Assembly (NCBI GenBank): GCA_021613335.1
Contig: JAJTWR010000251.1
Coordinates: 2,772,501-2,836,500 of the forward strand
Direction of reading: 5' to 3'
DNA length: 64,000 bases
From: Whitmania pigra
Lineage: Eukaryota > Annelida > Clitellata > Hirudinida > Haemopidae
The notes beneath the pieces are model-generated. The model was given only the letters and a program-made list of their open reading frames with translations. It was not told where the DNA came from and searched no databases. This document shows positions 14,301 to 28,499 of the stretch, one piece after another (the stretch's first letter is position 1; every line of letters begins with the position of its first letter). Both the position numbers and the translations under genes were made by a program.

Positions 14301-14614
14301 CAGCTTCTGCAACATCTGTTATCACAATTTTGTGTTGAAAATGTTCAAATTTCGAAATTGTATACCATTCCAGAAAGTTCATAAAAATATCAATACTTAT
14401 TGTTTACTATTTACCTACGTGTTACTTGCTAACTACTTATTAGTAGTCATGACTTCATGTCATCCTATGAAGAACAAAAACAGAACGTCGAATTAGTTTC
14501 TAAAAAATCGTTGATCAACACATGTTTTTGATCCAAAAATAAACAAAAAAAAACAAGTATTTTCTTTTCCGTTTAAAATTACAAACTGAAATCTTATTTT
14601 GTTTTCCAAATCTA

Positions 14615-15000
14615 AAACTTCCAAAATGTTGTCAATCCCTGCGTCCAGTCGCAAACATAAAAAAAGAAGATCTGATGGCATCTCCATTTCCCGGGCTCCC
14701 CACTAAAAACCGTTTTTACGGCCTCAAGGAATGTTAAAGTCGCGATGTTCTTTTTATGGCAGCCATAAGAAAGCTCTGACCTTCTCCTGGTGACTGTCCT
14801 TCGACTTTTAAGACGCAGGAAGGAAGCGGGAACAGGAAGCCAAGTGACCAACAGGGGTACTGATATGGTTTGTAGCAAGGGGTTGGTAGTGGTTCGAGTG
14901 AGGCTACGAGATGGACATCCTTTCTAGTCAGCCTAGAATTCGAGCTTCTAGCACCACAAAACATCATCATCATCATCTGTGATCTTCATAATCATCTTCA
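14615..15000. other. GC-richer island ending in an ATC repeat
   Basis: A 350-bp block of balanced composition ends at AGCACCACAAAACATC followed by ATC units, like the tail of a retroelement. Frames on the minus strand (for example VHLVASLEPLPTPCYK) have no known match. Function and family unknown. Confidence 0.25.
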
Positions 15001-15059
15001 TGACATCCTAAATCTCAGTCCATTTAGAAAATTAAAAAAAAGAGATTTATTAGCGCAGG

Positions 15060-15900
15060 AACTCATTAGGAAAGTGGAGTTGACCGGTGAAACGCACAGG
15101 AGCGAATAAAGACCATTTCATTTCGAGGCTGACAAACGGACGCCCGGAGACGTTAAAGGAGCACATGCAGGCCGGTGGTACAAGAGTCGTTTCTTGTCCA
15201 TCCTTCCATCCATTATTCCTTCTTTCCATCTATTACTCCTTCCTTCCTTGCTTCCTCTCATCTGTTAATCTTTCAATCCATCCAATATTTTATCAATATG
15301 TCTATTTTTCATTAACGTATCCTTTCATCCATCTGTTCGTTTACTGGTTCATCCATCCAATATCCAATGTGAAACTAGATGACTGACAGTCACAAACCAA
15401 TCATTACTTCTTTTGGACAATTCATGCATCCATGCAGTCTTTTGTCGGTTCTTCCGCAAAATAATTCTAATTTCTTGCTGAGAGTCATTCTTTGAGCCAA
15501 TCTTTTGAGACAAATTCAAATATTCATCCATCTATTTATTTATTCATTACATCACCCACCCGCCCACACATCCATCCATCCATCCCAAAACCCATCCCTC
15601 CGTCCATCCGCCCATCCAGCCTCACCCATATTCCTGGAAAAATAAAAAAGAAAGGCAGGTTGACGCTAGTCAAGAAAATGGCCATACCCGGCGTATGCGA
15701 AATGACCTCGAGCTCCCATAAACTAATCTGCGCCTCGACATAAACTTCCTTTATAGACTCCTGAACGAGTTCAACTCCCGAACAGAACGTGAGCTACGAA
15801 GCTGCCAAAGAAACAGAAGAATGTGGCCGTGGTGGACAATTGTGGACCCACCAGACCAATCTGTGAATTTTTAGGTCGCTTTCTCTAATGATGATTTTCG
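15060..15900. other. Islands of balanced sequence within CATC repeats
   Basis: 15070-15180 and 15650-15860 are GC-richer blocks (GACGCCCGGAGACGTTAAAG; GTGGCCGTGGTGGACAATTG) separated by degenerate CATC/TTCC simple repeats (15186-15370, 15520-15630). No splice-bounded coding frame could be defended, so these may be regulatory or old repeat sequence. Confidence 0.3.
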
Positions 15901-17216
15901 ACTGGTTAAAGTAGAAAACGTGCTGGGAATGTTTCAGGAAAGGAGATTGTGCTTGAGGGTAGAGTCTTGGTAATTTTCTTTGTGAGAAAACAAAGGATTG
16001 TTTGTGATGAACAAGAGGAAGGATTTGACTGATGAAGTTTTAATTTATTCAGAATTTTTTTTTAAATGTTCCTACAAAGTTGTGCATCTGGTTTGATAAT
16101 AACGTGCTGAAAAAATTATTAATGCTATTTTCTTTTTATTATTATGTTTTTAAATTAGCCCGTTTATTATTCACGACATTACCGAATATTCACATATAAA
16201 TTTAAATTAAGTTTTTTTTATTTGAAAATAAAATTAAATTGCACCTGGCCAACGAGGAATCATGAATATATATCTAAAAGTTTATTTTCGAAATAAAATT
16301 TTCAAATTCATTTTTTAAAATATTTAAATAAATATAAATTATAAAATATTTAATTTGTACATGTAGGACTAAAAACATGACTTTAAAAATCACAATCAAT
16401 GTACCAAATTGTGTGAATTGAAGCATTAAATAAAAACAAAACAACAACAACAAAAACAAAATACACATCACAATTCATCGGAGCTCCAAAGATGAAACGT
16501 GAACTCTAAAAAAGTGTTCCGAACCTGAAAATAAAATGAAGATGTTAAATTACGAGGACAAATATTTTTAGATTTGCTGCAAATAATTCAAAATAAAAAA
16601 TGCGAATTAAATGATTTAAGCACAGATTAAAATAATTTACCTCGACAAAAAGATAAAATTGTAACTTAAACATCTTATAAATAAATAAATAAACGAATAA
16701 TAATAAAAGACTTTCGTTATACTTCTCAGATTCATTCACCCCAAATCAGAATGCTTGTTTTCAATTCACAAAGCAGATCCTGATATAGGGTAAATAATTC
16801 TAAAAATATTACCATAACATGGACTACAATCTCACTCTATAGTTGCAATTAAATTTTAGAAAACATAGTATTACTTTTTTAAACAATAAATATATTACTG
16901 AAATTAAAAAGATTTCTTGAAATTCTGCACAAACATCTCACAATTACTCGGCTGAAAATACGACTAGGTATAGATTCGCTCCTTCTTTTATAGACCTCCC
17001 AAGCTATTAATATTCATGATATCCATTTAATTTCACAAAAAATTTCAAATATTACAATCTCTAAATGTATTAATTAAGGGCAAATATTTTACAAACTGAA
17101 TTTAGATATTTATAAACTTTTAAAAACAAAAAACTCCATATCAGTAGATGGATCTCCAATGTTCGCTCCATTAGCATGAAGCTCATTAACATACGACTCA
17201 TTCACATAATCATATG

Positions 17217-17262
17217 CAGGACAGCAAAGCAAGCAAGCTGGGAAACGTAAAAAACACACAAA
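17217..17262 (+). mobile_element. Short LINE-like scrap
   Basis: About 27 bases containing AGCAAGCAAGCTGGGAAACG followed by an A-run match the minus strand of the LINE remnants near 36.33 and 62.28 kb. No other part of the element is present, so this may be a severely eroded copy or a chance match in a repeat-rich word. Confidence 0.3.
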
Positions 17263-19057
17263 AGCTTAATTGCAGACCTCTCCTTATTTCAGCTCCGAAA
17301 ATTATGAATGTCTGTGGAAATTATACTCATAATAATAATAATAATAATTATATATAATCATATCATATAATATAATATTAATAATATTTATTATATTCTA
17401 ATAATATAAATAGTTATATAATATAATAATAATAGTAATATTAATTAATAATATTATTATTATTATTAAAATAATAATTAGTAATAAAAATTATATTATT
17501 AAAAAAAAACAATTTAAAATGCTTGAATCATTTTAACTAAACATTATTTAAATAAGATTAAGCAAAGTAAAATTAATCGATAATGATACATATAATTTTG
17601 ATCCAATTTAAGACAAGTAAAGCTAATATATTTTTATAAAATATTACAGTATTAAGAAATTTATTAAAACATATAAACACTATAATCATAAAAAATTAAT
17701 AAATTTTGTGTTTAAATTTATTTATTTCAAATATTTTAATACAAATTTTTATTATGCATTATTTATTGTCAATTGAATAATTAGATAATTGAAGTGTAAT
17801 TTACGACATAATAATATTTATTATTTTATTTTAAAAAATGACCCTGTAACAAAAATACTCATGTATCTAACAAAGATAAAAATGAATTTATTATTGGTTT
17901 TTTTAATTATTTTCAATTTATATCTGGGTATTTATTATATATTGATAATTATTTTTAATTTATTTTATTTATTTTTAATTTTACTTTTAAATACTTTCAG
18001 GATCGTCTTCATCATCTTATGGAATGCACTTATTTTCATGTGAATTTATGTCGCTTTTATAAATTAATCGAGTTTAACAGAGATATACTGAATTATTTTT
18101 ATATAATTTTATTTATACTCATGCTCTCAGTTATTTATTAATTTTTTGGAAATTATATTGGTAAATATATTATTATTTTGTTTTTAATTTTATTATGACA
18201 TTTTCCTTTCATGATTAAATGAAATTTTATTATTGATATTATTAAGTTGAAGAATATTATTATAATACTATTAATAATTGTTTGAACTGATTATCAAACC
18301 TGATGAATAAATTACTTGCAACAAATTATACTCTTTTCTATAACGATTTTGTTACAATGATCTCTTTTTCATTTATTTAAAGTTACTAACTCCTGGTATC
18401 ATAATAAAGACCTAAAATAATTAAGCATTTAAAAACTGACCATTATAATTATACTATTATGTTGACCGTTTACTTAATATTAAAAAATGTTAAATATTAA
18501 CATAAAACCGCCTAAATCATTGTATCAATGTATTTTAAGCTGCATTAAATTTTCCGAAATCAATGAATACCATACCTATTTATAGAATTAAGAAACCATA
18601 CAGACACTCTCAATCAACCAACTAACCAAACACTTTCAATCACAATCAACCGACCATCCATTTCAACCGGCGATCACCTTGTCACCTTCACAATCCTCTG
18701 GACACGTTTAATCCCATCACGAATTCCTATTGAGTCGTAACTTGCCAGCAGTTGAAAAGATGGAGTTAGTTTGGCAGCTTTGAAAATCCCTCGCTAGGTT
18801 TGCTGTCCTGCTTTTACGAATATCTTTCTTTTTATGAATTTAAAGGGGGAATTACAATTTGAATATTGCAATGAATGATTGATTCAGTGATCGATTGATT
18901 GATAGTCAGTTTGTCTATTAGTTAATGCTATTATTACTAATAACATGGTGTTATTGTAATTAATATTGCGTCCTTGGAATTCCCTTATAATTTATTACCT
19001 CCAACCGAATTGTCAACTTTGTACCAGCCACTCGTATGAGGCGTTTATTACGGGGGT

Positions 19058-19101
19058 CGTATTTGCACGTATTTTGGCGTATTTCAGCGTATACGGCGTA
19101 A
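19058..19101 (+). repeat. Four-unit 10-bp CGTAT array
   Basis: CGTATTT starts at 19058, 19068 and 19078, CGTATA at 19088 and CGTAAA at 19097. The units are spaced 10, 10, 10 and 9 bases, one DNA turn. It lies in a GC-richer island (18970-19290) that also carries GGAATTCCC near 18976 and a TTTATTACGG word. Confidence 0.7.
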
Positions 19102-19863
19102 ACTTAAGCATGCAAACAGAACTTTACGATCCTGGGAATAAAGAGCTGCCCAGATGAAGCGTTTGTTTTGATTAGAGGATGTTTCATGCTCTCGTATAAG
19201 GCCCATCTCGTCGCTTCTATTTTCCGCGCTATGTTCGCATTTTCCCGGCATTTTTCCAGGAATAATTTGATGGAAACGCTGAAATAGATAAGTAAACAAT
19301 CATTTCAAACAATCGCTGCAATTCTTATGGGAATGTTTGAAGAATATTTAATTGATTATAATGATGGTATGAATTTGGATAATTTAACTTATTGAAGTAA
19401 GTTTGGGATTCTGTAATCGGTTTAGATTTTAAAATATATTAAAGATATCAGGAAATAATTGCACGCAATTAATGATTAAAATAATAACAATATAATAATC
19501 TCAACATTATTAGAAAAAGGTTAACCTTCAACAATCAAACAAGCTTCGCTCAATCAAAGCGACCCTATAACGAAATATGAACGCAAAGTCTTCAATTCCA
19601 ACTTTCGATCAGAGAATCATATTCAGGAAATGAATTTAATGGAATGGATGATGAAGGAGTGCACTGATTGATTGATTGATGGATGGATGTTTGAATAAAT
19701 GAACAAAAAGTTAAGTGATCGTATGAATAGGTAAAAGAATGAGGTGGTTTCTTAATTTTTCATTGTTGTCATCAATTTTCTCAGCAGTTTTAATTTCTGC
19801 TTTCTCCCTCTCCCTTCATCAATTACCTAAAAACTCTTTCATGTCGAAATGTAATTTTGTCAC

Positions 19864-19933
19864 TTTACAACAGGTTGTTGTAAACATACAATGTAAACAT
19901 TGTATCCCTTGACGAGAATTCCCTTGGGATACA
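19864..19933. promoter_or_regulatory. Three adjoining inverted repeats
   Basis: TTTACAACA/TGTTGTAAA (19864-19872 and 19876-19884); ACAATG-TAAA-CATTGT (19888-19903), the layout of a paired Sox site overlapping a forkhead GTAAACA; and TGTATCCC/GGGATACA (19901-19908 and 19926-19933, 17-base loop). Either a dense binding site or a fold-prone stretch. Confidence 0.4.
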
Positions 19934-22900
19934 CATTGAATTGGTGGTTGTCTTATGTGATACGTGGATCAGTTCTGAAATTAAAAAAAAAAGGAATTCA
20001 AAACATTAAAAAAAGAACCGTTACTAGTTTATTTAGTGGAGTCAAATAAGAATTAGTATTAATTAACAAAATTTTATTACCAAATGATTTATTAATTTAA
20101 TAGACAATTTATTATTCAAAGTAATGTTTACGTTTTTTTCAATTGTAATTAATTTAAATAAGTTATATTTTTACACTTACAATTTTTGAAATTTTCTCGT
20201 CTGAAACATTATGAGGAACATTTGCAACTACCAATAAAGTATTTAATTACTTAAACTACCAATTTATATAGATTTTAAAAGTAATTAGATTTTATTCGCC
20301 AGGAAATTTTTATTTCACTCGTGAGATGGGACAACTCAACATCTCTCGTTTCTTAAAAAAAATATTTTTTTTTCCTTTTATTATTGAAACACAAAACAAG
20401 ACAAGTTGGAAATACCGAAAGGAAAAAAAAAGAACGACATAAGGGAAACAAACTCCCGCTAACTGACGTCCTATTGTCATTGATGAATATAGTTGCTTTT
20501 CAATGTTCTAGAAATGTAATCAATAATAAAGTAATTTTGAGTAATAAACATGGTTATTTAGAGTTAATAATAAAGTGTTTTAATGCCTTCTTAAAAAAAA
20601 TATTTAATAAATATAAATATATTCAATGTAATAATGTTTAATCAATATAAAATTACCTTAATAACATCTTAGATTAAAGATTGTGACTATTAGGAAAATC
20701 TTGAAACGAGTATCATAGAAATATTTTAATAAGTTTGAAAACAAAATCGTTCTGCGCATTCCATTGAAAATAGTTATCGCAATAGGATTATTGATTTTTG
20801 CTATAGTTATTATTTTTATTCACTTATTTCTTTTTGTAACCCAACTAAAAGTGAAAAAATAAAAAAATAACTTGAATGCTTAATTGACATTTTTAATATT
20901 TCACAAACATCTGGAAGGGAGAGATGGATCAAAGGCACACGTCAAATGTCGTCTGCTAATACCCGCTAAAATGTCGTTTCAGACTCAAAGTTTAATTCTC
21001 ATGAAAAAAACACACATCGCAAGAAAGAACGACTAAAGGTTAAAGGTTAAATGTTTCAGGCACGTAAATGATGACTATGAGCTATTATAATAGCATAAAT
21101 TAAAAACGATATTTTTTTAGTTCCGAGCAATTATATTAAAACCTACATAACAATAAAAATGCTTCAAAGCTGCCGAAGAATATTAATAAAATTGAATGCA
21201 TTTACGATCTCTCATTAATGTCAAATGATTTTCATTGACGTATTTTACTAAATGTAAAATATAGCTTAAGTTGATAGTTCAATAAATTAGCCATATTTTA
21301 AAAATATTATTAAATAATTATTTGATAAAAAGGAAATCACTTGGGACATCTTCAAGTTAATAGATTTAAAAATAAATCGGGTTAATTAAATATTTTGTCG
21401 TAAATATTTTTTATCAAGGAACGAAAAATGATAATAAAATTGCAAGAGATAATTTGAATTCCTTACACGCACAAACATTAGCATTATTTATGTTCTGCTT
21501 AAGTACAGATTAGACACTAAGATTATATTACTGGAGCCATAAACTAAGGCATGTTATTCACGGAGCGCAACGAAAATTTTCAGGTAAATATGTTTTTTAA
21601 AACAAAATATTATTTTAAAATATTACAATCATATGCAATTATATAATCATAATAATATTAAAGTCTCTGCATAATAATTTATAATAATTAACAATAGTTT
21701 TTGTCTCGCAAATAACAGATTACATTTTAAGCAAATTATGCAACAAATTGTGCCAGCAAACTACAGACAAACACTGACATAAAAATTCCAAGCCATTTCA
21801 TCTGATTGCACCTTATAATTTCCATATTCATAGTGTGGCCTCGACCCAATTCCATGCACAATGAATAGGCCTGCATTGCCCCTCATGAATAATTGATGAG
21901 ATGGATTGATGGATGGGTGGAGAGCAAATAAAAAGGCTGATATGTGCGAAGGTTTCGTGTTCAGAATTTTGTCTTCGTTGGTGGGGAATGTATGGTTTTA
22001 TTAAAATAATTACTTGATACTGTTATTATTATATTTGAAGTTAATTCGTTATTATTATTACTAATAATTATAACGATATTAATGTCACTGTTATTAGGCT
22101 TTAGAATTTGTCAAAGTCGACTGAATTAATTTTAATTAATTCACTTTAATATTATTACCGTTCTAACAATTAATTTCCAATAACAAATATTTTATGGAAT
22201 GGAAAAAAATGAGTTAAGCTTCTGAAATATTTACCCTCTACCGGGATCTGCTTTGAAAATTATAAAAAGCATCCCGTGTGATGGTAAACATGCAGGAAGC
22301 ATTTACGACACCTTTAATTGTTAATTATTATATTTATTATTTTGTTATTATTAACATTTCTTACGTTTTATTTGTTTTGTTTTTGTTAGTTTTTATATTT
22401 TAACTGCTACTATAAATTTATTATAATTGTATTCAGGTTAATCAATGATTAAAACTGCCATTTAATTTATTATAAGCATTCGAATAAAAATACATATAGA
22501 ATACATGAAACTACAACAATGCTATTAAATATATTAATTTTCAAATTCATTCAATATTAAACATCAATTTAACAAAAATTATTTATTTTTTAATATAATA
22601 AAATTGTGTTATAATTGCTAAATTTATTTAAATCTTTTGTTTAATAATTTAATTAAACAATTGATTTTAAATAAAAAGTAAACATTTTAAAAATACCAAA
22701 AAATTACGATATAAATATCAATTTTAATTGATTACATAATTCATAATTCACGAATAATACTTTTAATGATCATACACATATTTAAAGAAACAAAAGCATA
22801 AAATTATAAAATTATAAAATATAAGTGAACTATATAATACATTTGGAAATAATTCTCCAAACACAACTTTAAATAAATAAATAAAAATACAATTAAAAAG

Positions 22901-23257
22901 TAAAACAAAAATGTCATAGAAGTTAAATTTTCTAACAGTTCGACCAGTCATTCACTTTGCGATGCATTGTTAAGAGGTCATGCATAATTCATGAGTTGAG
23001 ATAATCAATGATTTCACTTGGACACAAAGTATGCATCCATCCATCCATCCATTCGTCCAATCTTTTTTTACGTTCAGTAATTTCTACAGTAATGGTTACG
23101 ATAAGAGTTTCCTTCCTCCATTCAGAAATTTAAAAGGTCACCGAGTGCATAGCCATTCTGTCGTTCTAATACTTATTATTTCAAATCACGTGAGACACTT
23201 TTGTGTTAAGGCTTTAAATGTTTTCTTTCTTTTTTTAATATTCATATTAACTATTTA

Positions 23258-23474
<217 letters not shown>

Positions 23475-24850
23475 AACTGATAATTATTTATGCTATATCT
23501 TTTTTAGGTTAAATGTAAATTTACCCATGCGTTAAAAATTTATTTCCAACTTGAAATTGCTAAAATAATTTATTTACTACTTTTCTTATGTTAGGTGATA
23601 AAAATTTCGATGATATTTTTATGAAATCATACTAATTCATGCTTTGTGGTTTTAATCGAATTTTTAGGCATAAACGAGTTTTATGGAATATTGCTTGTCA
23701 ATGGCTAGATGGACGGCTTGATGGATGGACGCAGGAATAAATGAATGAATGAATAGAATGATAAATGAATAAATGGAGCTGGAACATTATGCGAAAAGTT
23801 GTTTAAAATGACTGACAGAGTGGATAATGAAATACAAAATAAGGAATCATTTAATAATAATTTATCTAAATGGATGAAGAGTTTAGTAAAAGAATGACAA
23901 AGAAAAGGTTTCAATTTCATTTTCATTTTTATTTTCATTGTCCCCTTTCACCTGGAGTGGCATCTTTCCTGCAGTTTATGGAGATGAAGAGGCAAGGCTT
24001 ATAGGACTTCATAAATTCACTTCCAAAATAAAAACTCAGTTTTGTTGAATGTTTTATTCTAAAAACAATTTATTTTCATTTTGCTTAATTTATAATCGAT
24101 CAGTAAATTAGATTTATTCTAAGTTTAAAGCTAGCAAATTGTTTTGTTACAAATAATTAAACAACATTATTCTTAAGAAATTCAATGTACTAATAATATT
24201 AAAACTTGTCCTTTCCACAACAACAACAAAAACTACGATAAAAACAACAGAAAGCGGCCATTTTTAAGAGGTTGTAAAATGCAAATGTCTTCTGTCGGTG
24301 TTTATGGAAAGCAGTATACTGCCTTCATCAATGCAGCCTTCACCATTATTTCCATCATTTTTTCACCACATTGTTCACCATATTTCCACTCTCTTTGCTT
24401 TCATCATAAAATTCATCGTCACCTCAATTTTCATCACCATAGCGTCCGAACATAACTTCCAATTTTACCATTTTACAAGGAATGCAAATGAATATTGGAA
24501 GCACACAAAGAGGAATCTTGTCGCATATTTGCATTATTAAGTTAATTAATATATTAAATTGTTGCATTAAGCCTTCTTTAAGAAGATTACTTAGATTGTA
24601 CTACTTGACAATCAGTATTGAGTACTTGATTTTTACTTCGAGCATTGCAGAAAGAATGAGTCATAAGTGACGTCAGCTTGCACGTGTTCCAATTCTTTAT
24701 CTCGGTTTCTCAAGTGTCCTGCTTATTTCTTTCTGGGTTTTTCGACATAAACATTATTCGCATTAAAAAATAAGATAAGTTATACATTCTCTTGTTTACA
24801 TATAATATTAATTTAAATATAATATTAATGTTTAATATAATAATGATATC

Positions 24851-24907
24851 TACATACATACATACATACATACATACATACATACATACATACATACATA
24901 CATACCA

Positions 24908-24939
<32 letters not shown>

Positions 24940-25158
24940 CATACATACATACATACATACATACATACATTACATACATACATACTACATACATACATAC
25001 ATACATACATACATACATACATACATACATACATACATACATACATACATACATACATACATACATACATACATACATACATACATACATACATACATAC
25101 ATACATACATACATACATACATACATACATACATACATACATACATACATACATACAT
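24851..25158 (+). repeat. (CATA)n microsatellite, about 300 bp
   Basis: Tetramer array with slips near 24904, 24937, 24970 and 24984 in its left third and a perfect right two thirds. Frames on both strands give artificial IHTY or MYVC repeats. Confidence 0.95.
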
Positions 25159-25159
25159 A

Positions 25160-28045
25160 ATGATAATGAGTTCTTTTTGATGCTTTAGTTGCAGAACAAT
25201 CGTACCATCGTCATCGATATCATAATCATCGTCATCATCATTTGATTACTTTATTGTTTCTTTAATTTCAAAACTGGATGTTACAATAATTATTGATATT
25301 GCTCATTCTTTCAATTAAAAGTAATAGTTATTAGTATTAAATGAAATAAAATTTGTTTTAATAAACTAAATTTTTTTCTAATAATTTATACAATAACAAT
25401 GCAGGTGACTTCCATGTTTAGAATTCGTATATTTTTTAAATTCAAATGTTTTTCTATATTTCCGAATTTTTGATTCGAAAATGCTAATAACTCACTCACG
25501 CAACGATTTATGTTTATTTGAATTCTGAACTATGCCCTGAACTTTCACCTCTCAGTCTTTCACTGTGCGTGACCTTTGCAATACTCTCCATTGTTTGTTA
25601 CACCTTTCATGTCAGATGCATTTAAGCATCTTTGTTACTTGGTACTGACATGTTTCTAAAAGAATTAAATAAGAATAATTTTTATTAATAATAAATACAT
25701 GCATTATATTTTAGTAGTATTTTCACATATCATATATTAATCAATAATATTATATTATACAATTTATAATGTATAATATCATAATATATTTTTATAATTA
25801 TAAGCTTTAGAATTTATACTTTATATTATAATTTATATAATCAAATTGATAATATTTATAGTAATCACAGTATATATTATCATATAATTTAAAACAATAA
25901 CATATTAAAAAAAAATCAATGTTAGTTCGACGTTTATAAACTTTTATTAAAAAATTTAAATTTCTTTCGCCAGATGTAGACAGCTGATTTAGAAACTGGA
26001 GTGACAAAGGGAAAGTCATTGGTCGTTCAAAGAGTGAGTCATCATCATCGTCACCATTATCATCATCATTACCAACATTACTCTCACCATTATCCTTACC
26101 TTCATAAACGTCTTCGTAATGACTTTATACTTATATATTTAAATATATTTATTGACTTCCTTCCCTTGCAATAATTTCTAAACCTATAATTTAAAAAAAA
26201 CAAATAACAGACTTACAAAGGTAAGTCTGGAAAGGCCCTCAAGAAAATACGAAGCCACTTCCCATGTGGAAGAGAAACATAAACATAAACATAAGAATTA
26301 AAATGATCATAAACATAAACATAAACATAAACATAAACGTAGACATGGCAATAATGACTTCTGTGTGTACATTCCACGCTAAACATAAAATATAATGGAT
26401 TGTATTTGTACTGAGTTGTATGTTGCTCTATGAGTAACTGGATGGATAAGTATGATCACTAGATTTATTATAAATAAATAGATTTCTTGAGTTGGTCTAA
26501 CATTATTTAATGTCTTAGAATAACTAGTAATAATATTTTGAAGTTTTATATTTGCACTAATATTTATTGATTGCATGCATATTTATTAATTATTATATTA
26601 TTGATAATAATAATTTCATTACATAATATTACATTCACAATTGTAATTTTGATATAGATAATTTCTTTGATTTTGAATATTGATAATTTAATAATAATTA
26701 TAATAAAAAATTGTAATAAATCAAGCAAACGACATTGGAAAATTTTAAGTGCGGTGGATAATTATTCAGCAGCTTAAATATTTAAAATAATCAAATAAAA
26801 TACTTCCAATTTAAAGATAAAATAATATTTTTTAAATAATATGTTTACTTATATTTCTTTCTTAAACATGTAAATGCCTTTGCTTCTTTTATAGTAATAA
26901 ACATATTCTGTAATTTTAAAATATTATCAGCAATTATTATTTAAACATTATAGAAGCAATTTATTCATTACTTTAAAATATTTTCAATATGTCCTTCCGA
27001 AAAATAAATCTTCTAAATCCAAACATTATCAGCAAAATCCTCTCCCAAATACTCGGTTTTTATGGCGCCATAAAACTTTCCCAAACTTGAGGTTTTAAGT
27101 GCCACGCAGAAAGTCTGCTTAGAATTCTAAGTTTTATTTCTCCATCGCTTCAATGGGGATGCATTCTTTCATCATCTTCAGTATCTGCTTAACGATTTTG
27201 AATTTGAATTTAAAAATATTTTTGCATTGATGCATAATTATAGTGATTCAAATTTTAAGGTTTAATGAATAATGGAATATATTTAACTGCTAATTAAAAA
27301 TTGTTTTTAGAGTTAACGGAAATGATTTCTCAAAATATGGTATTAAATAAATTTTAGACATTTTATGAAAGAAGACATTTAACTGATTATTTTAAATGTT
27401 TATTTGTATGTATTTTTATATATTTATATATTTTATGCACAATTAAAATGATATAATTTGTTGAATAAAAATAAATTATCTCAAATATATTTTATTGATA
27501 GAAATATTATTCTAGGTACTTAAAACACTTGTAATTATTATTATTAAAAAATATATTAATATAAGCATTTTGATTTAATTTTAATTTATAGTAAGGTAAA
27601 TAATTTGATTTATATGACGCAATGATAATAAAAAAGTTAATAAATTTATATTCTCCAAGAAATATACATGGATATTTTATGGGAACTTTTTAAATTAAGA
27701 ACTTAAAAATTTCATAAATTTTTCTACTTAAAATTGTGAAGTATTATTGTTATTATCATTATATTGTTTATTTATTTATTTGCATATAATTTTTATATAT
27801 TATTTGATATCCCAATTATTTACTTAATTCTGAATTATTAAATTAATATTTAAGTTTATTTTTGTTTTCGTTAAGCTAAGAAACAGAAATAAATGTATTA
27901 AGTGATTATGAATGAGATGTAAGAAAATAAATATTTAAATAATATTTTAGTGAATGGTACATCACTAAGAGTTATTTGCATTATTAATATTTAGACTAAA
28001 TAAAACATTCGGACCACATGTTCAAGCACTTCAAAGGTTTATGTC
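25160..28045. other. AT-rich desert
   Basis: Holds the hexamer repeat, ATCATC-rich words near 26040-26100 and a 14-bp palindrome CTTAGAATTCTAAG at 27118-27131. No gene supported. Confidence 0.45.
26272..26338 (+). repeat. (AAACAT)n hexamer repeat
   Basis: Hexamer units in two blocks, 26275-26293 and 26309-26338, interrupted by AAGAATTAAAATGATC. Confidence 0.85.
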
Positions 28046-28185
28046 CCCAAGATTACTCATAATTAGTAATTACAAATTACCAAAAAAAGTAATTAATTAC
28101 AGTAACGAATTAATTGCAGTATCGAATTACATGTAATCACTGAGTTGTCATTAAATTTTACATGTAATTCGATACATTCGATTCA
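28046..28185 (-). mobile_element. hAT terminal fragment (same family as 39199-40532)
   Basis: Contains the left-end signature of the local BED-type hAT family: a run rich in TAATTACAAATTACC, then AGTAATTAATTACAG and ATCGAATTACATGTAAT. Only the terminal region is present and no coding part remains. It lies in the 3' flank of receptor copy 1. Confidence 0.55.
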
Positions 28186-28427
28186 TTGAGCTTCTAAGTA
28201 TTTGGTTTTTATATAATTACATTTATTATATTATGTATCTTATATCGAGCGGCTGACTTCAGACAATAATAACTTAATAATAACAACAAACGCATTTTAA
28301 TCAGTTTAAATTTTGCATCTATTTGTAACAACAAAAGTGCAATATCGATAGCTATTATGAAAATAGTCTCAAAAAGGTTTTGTGGTAATGAATTGTAATG
28401 ATAATATAATTTGATAATGAAAGAATT

Positions 28428-28499
28428 CTTCAAAATTCACGGTTTCTACTGGTTTCAATTCATTAATGTCTGTCGCCAATATTTGTTTGGATTTTTTTT
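28428..28499 (-). pseudogene. Relic of a WSC exon from a further receptor copy
   Basis: The minus strand reads a TTTCAG acceptor followed by sequence that aligns with copy-1 exon 3 (33147-33023), and the intron just upstream (28500-28565) also aligns with copy-1 intron sequence, including a shared ATTATGGTCCATCTAATTG. The first Cys/Tyr part of the exon is deleted and the rest is frame-broken. No neighbouring exons were found. It lies downstream of copy 1 in the same orientation, as expected for a dead fourth tandem member. Confidence 0.55.

Larger units (their letters stand above)
15960..23030. other. AT-rich desert with sparse islands
   Basis: Islands near 18650-18830, 18970-19290 and 19790-19990 stand out in composition; the rest shows nothing but AT-rich low-complexity sequence. 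Open frames at 17789-18043 and 20384-20641 are AT-driven and lack protein signatures. Confidence 0.45.

Noticed and set aside
14880..14900. Possible tRNA B box (GGTTCGAGTGA)
   Set aside because: The final CC is missing, and no cloverleaf or A box lies at the right distance.
22763..22951. Hydrophobic minus-strand frame
   Set aside because: Phe/Ile/Leu-rich frames are expected by chance in AT-rich DNA; no start context or conserved motif.
24851..25158. CRISPR-like regular repeat
   Set aside because: There are no spacers, the unit is 4 bp and the context is animal nuclear DNA.
24710..25160. IHTY/MYVC repeat proteins on both strands
   Set aside because: They are translations of a CATA tetramer array, open in every frame because the unit contains no usable stop pattern.
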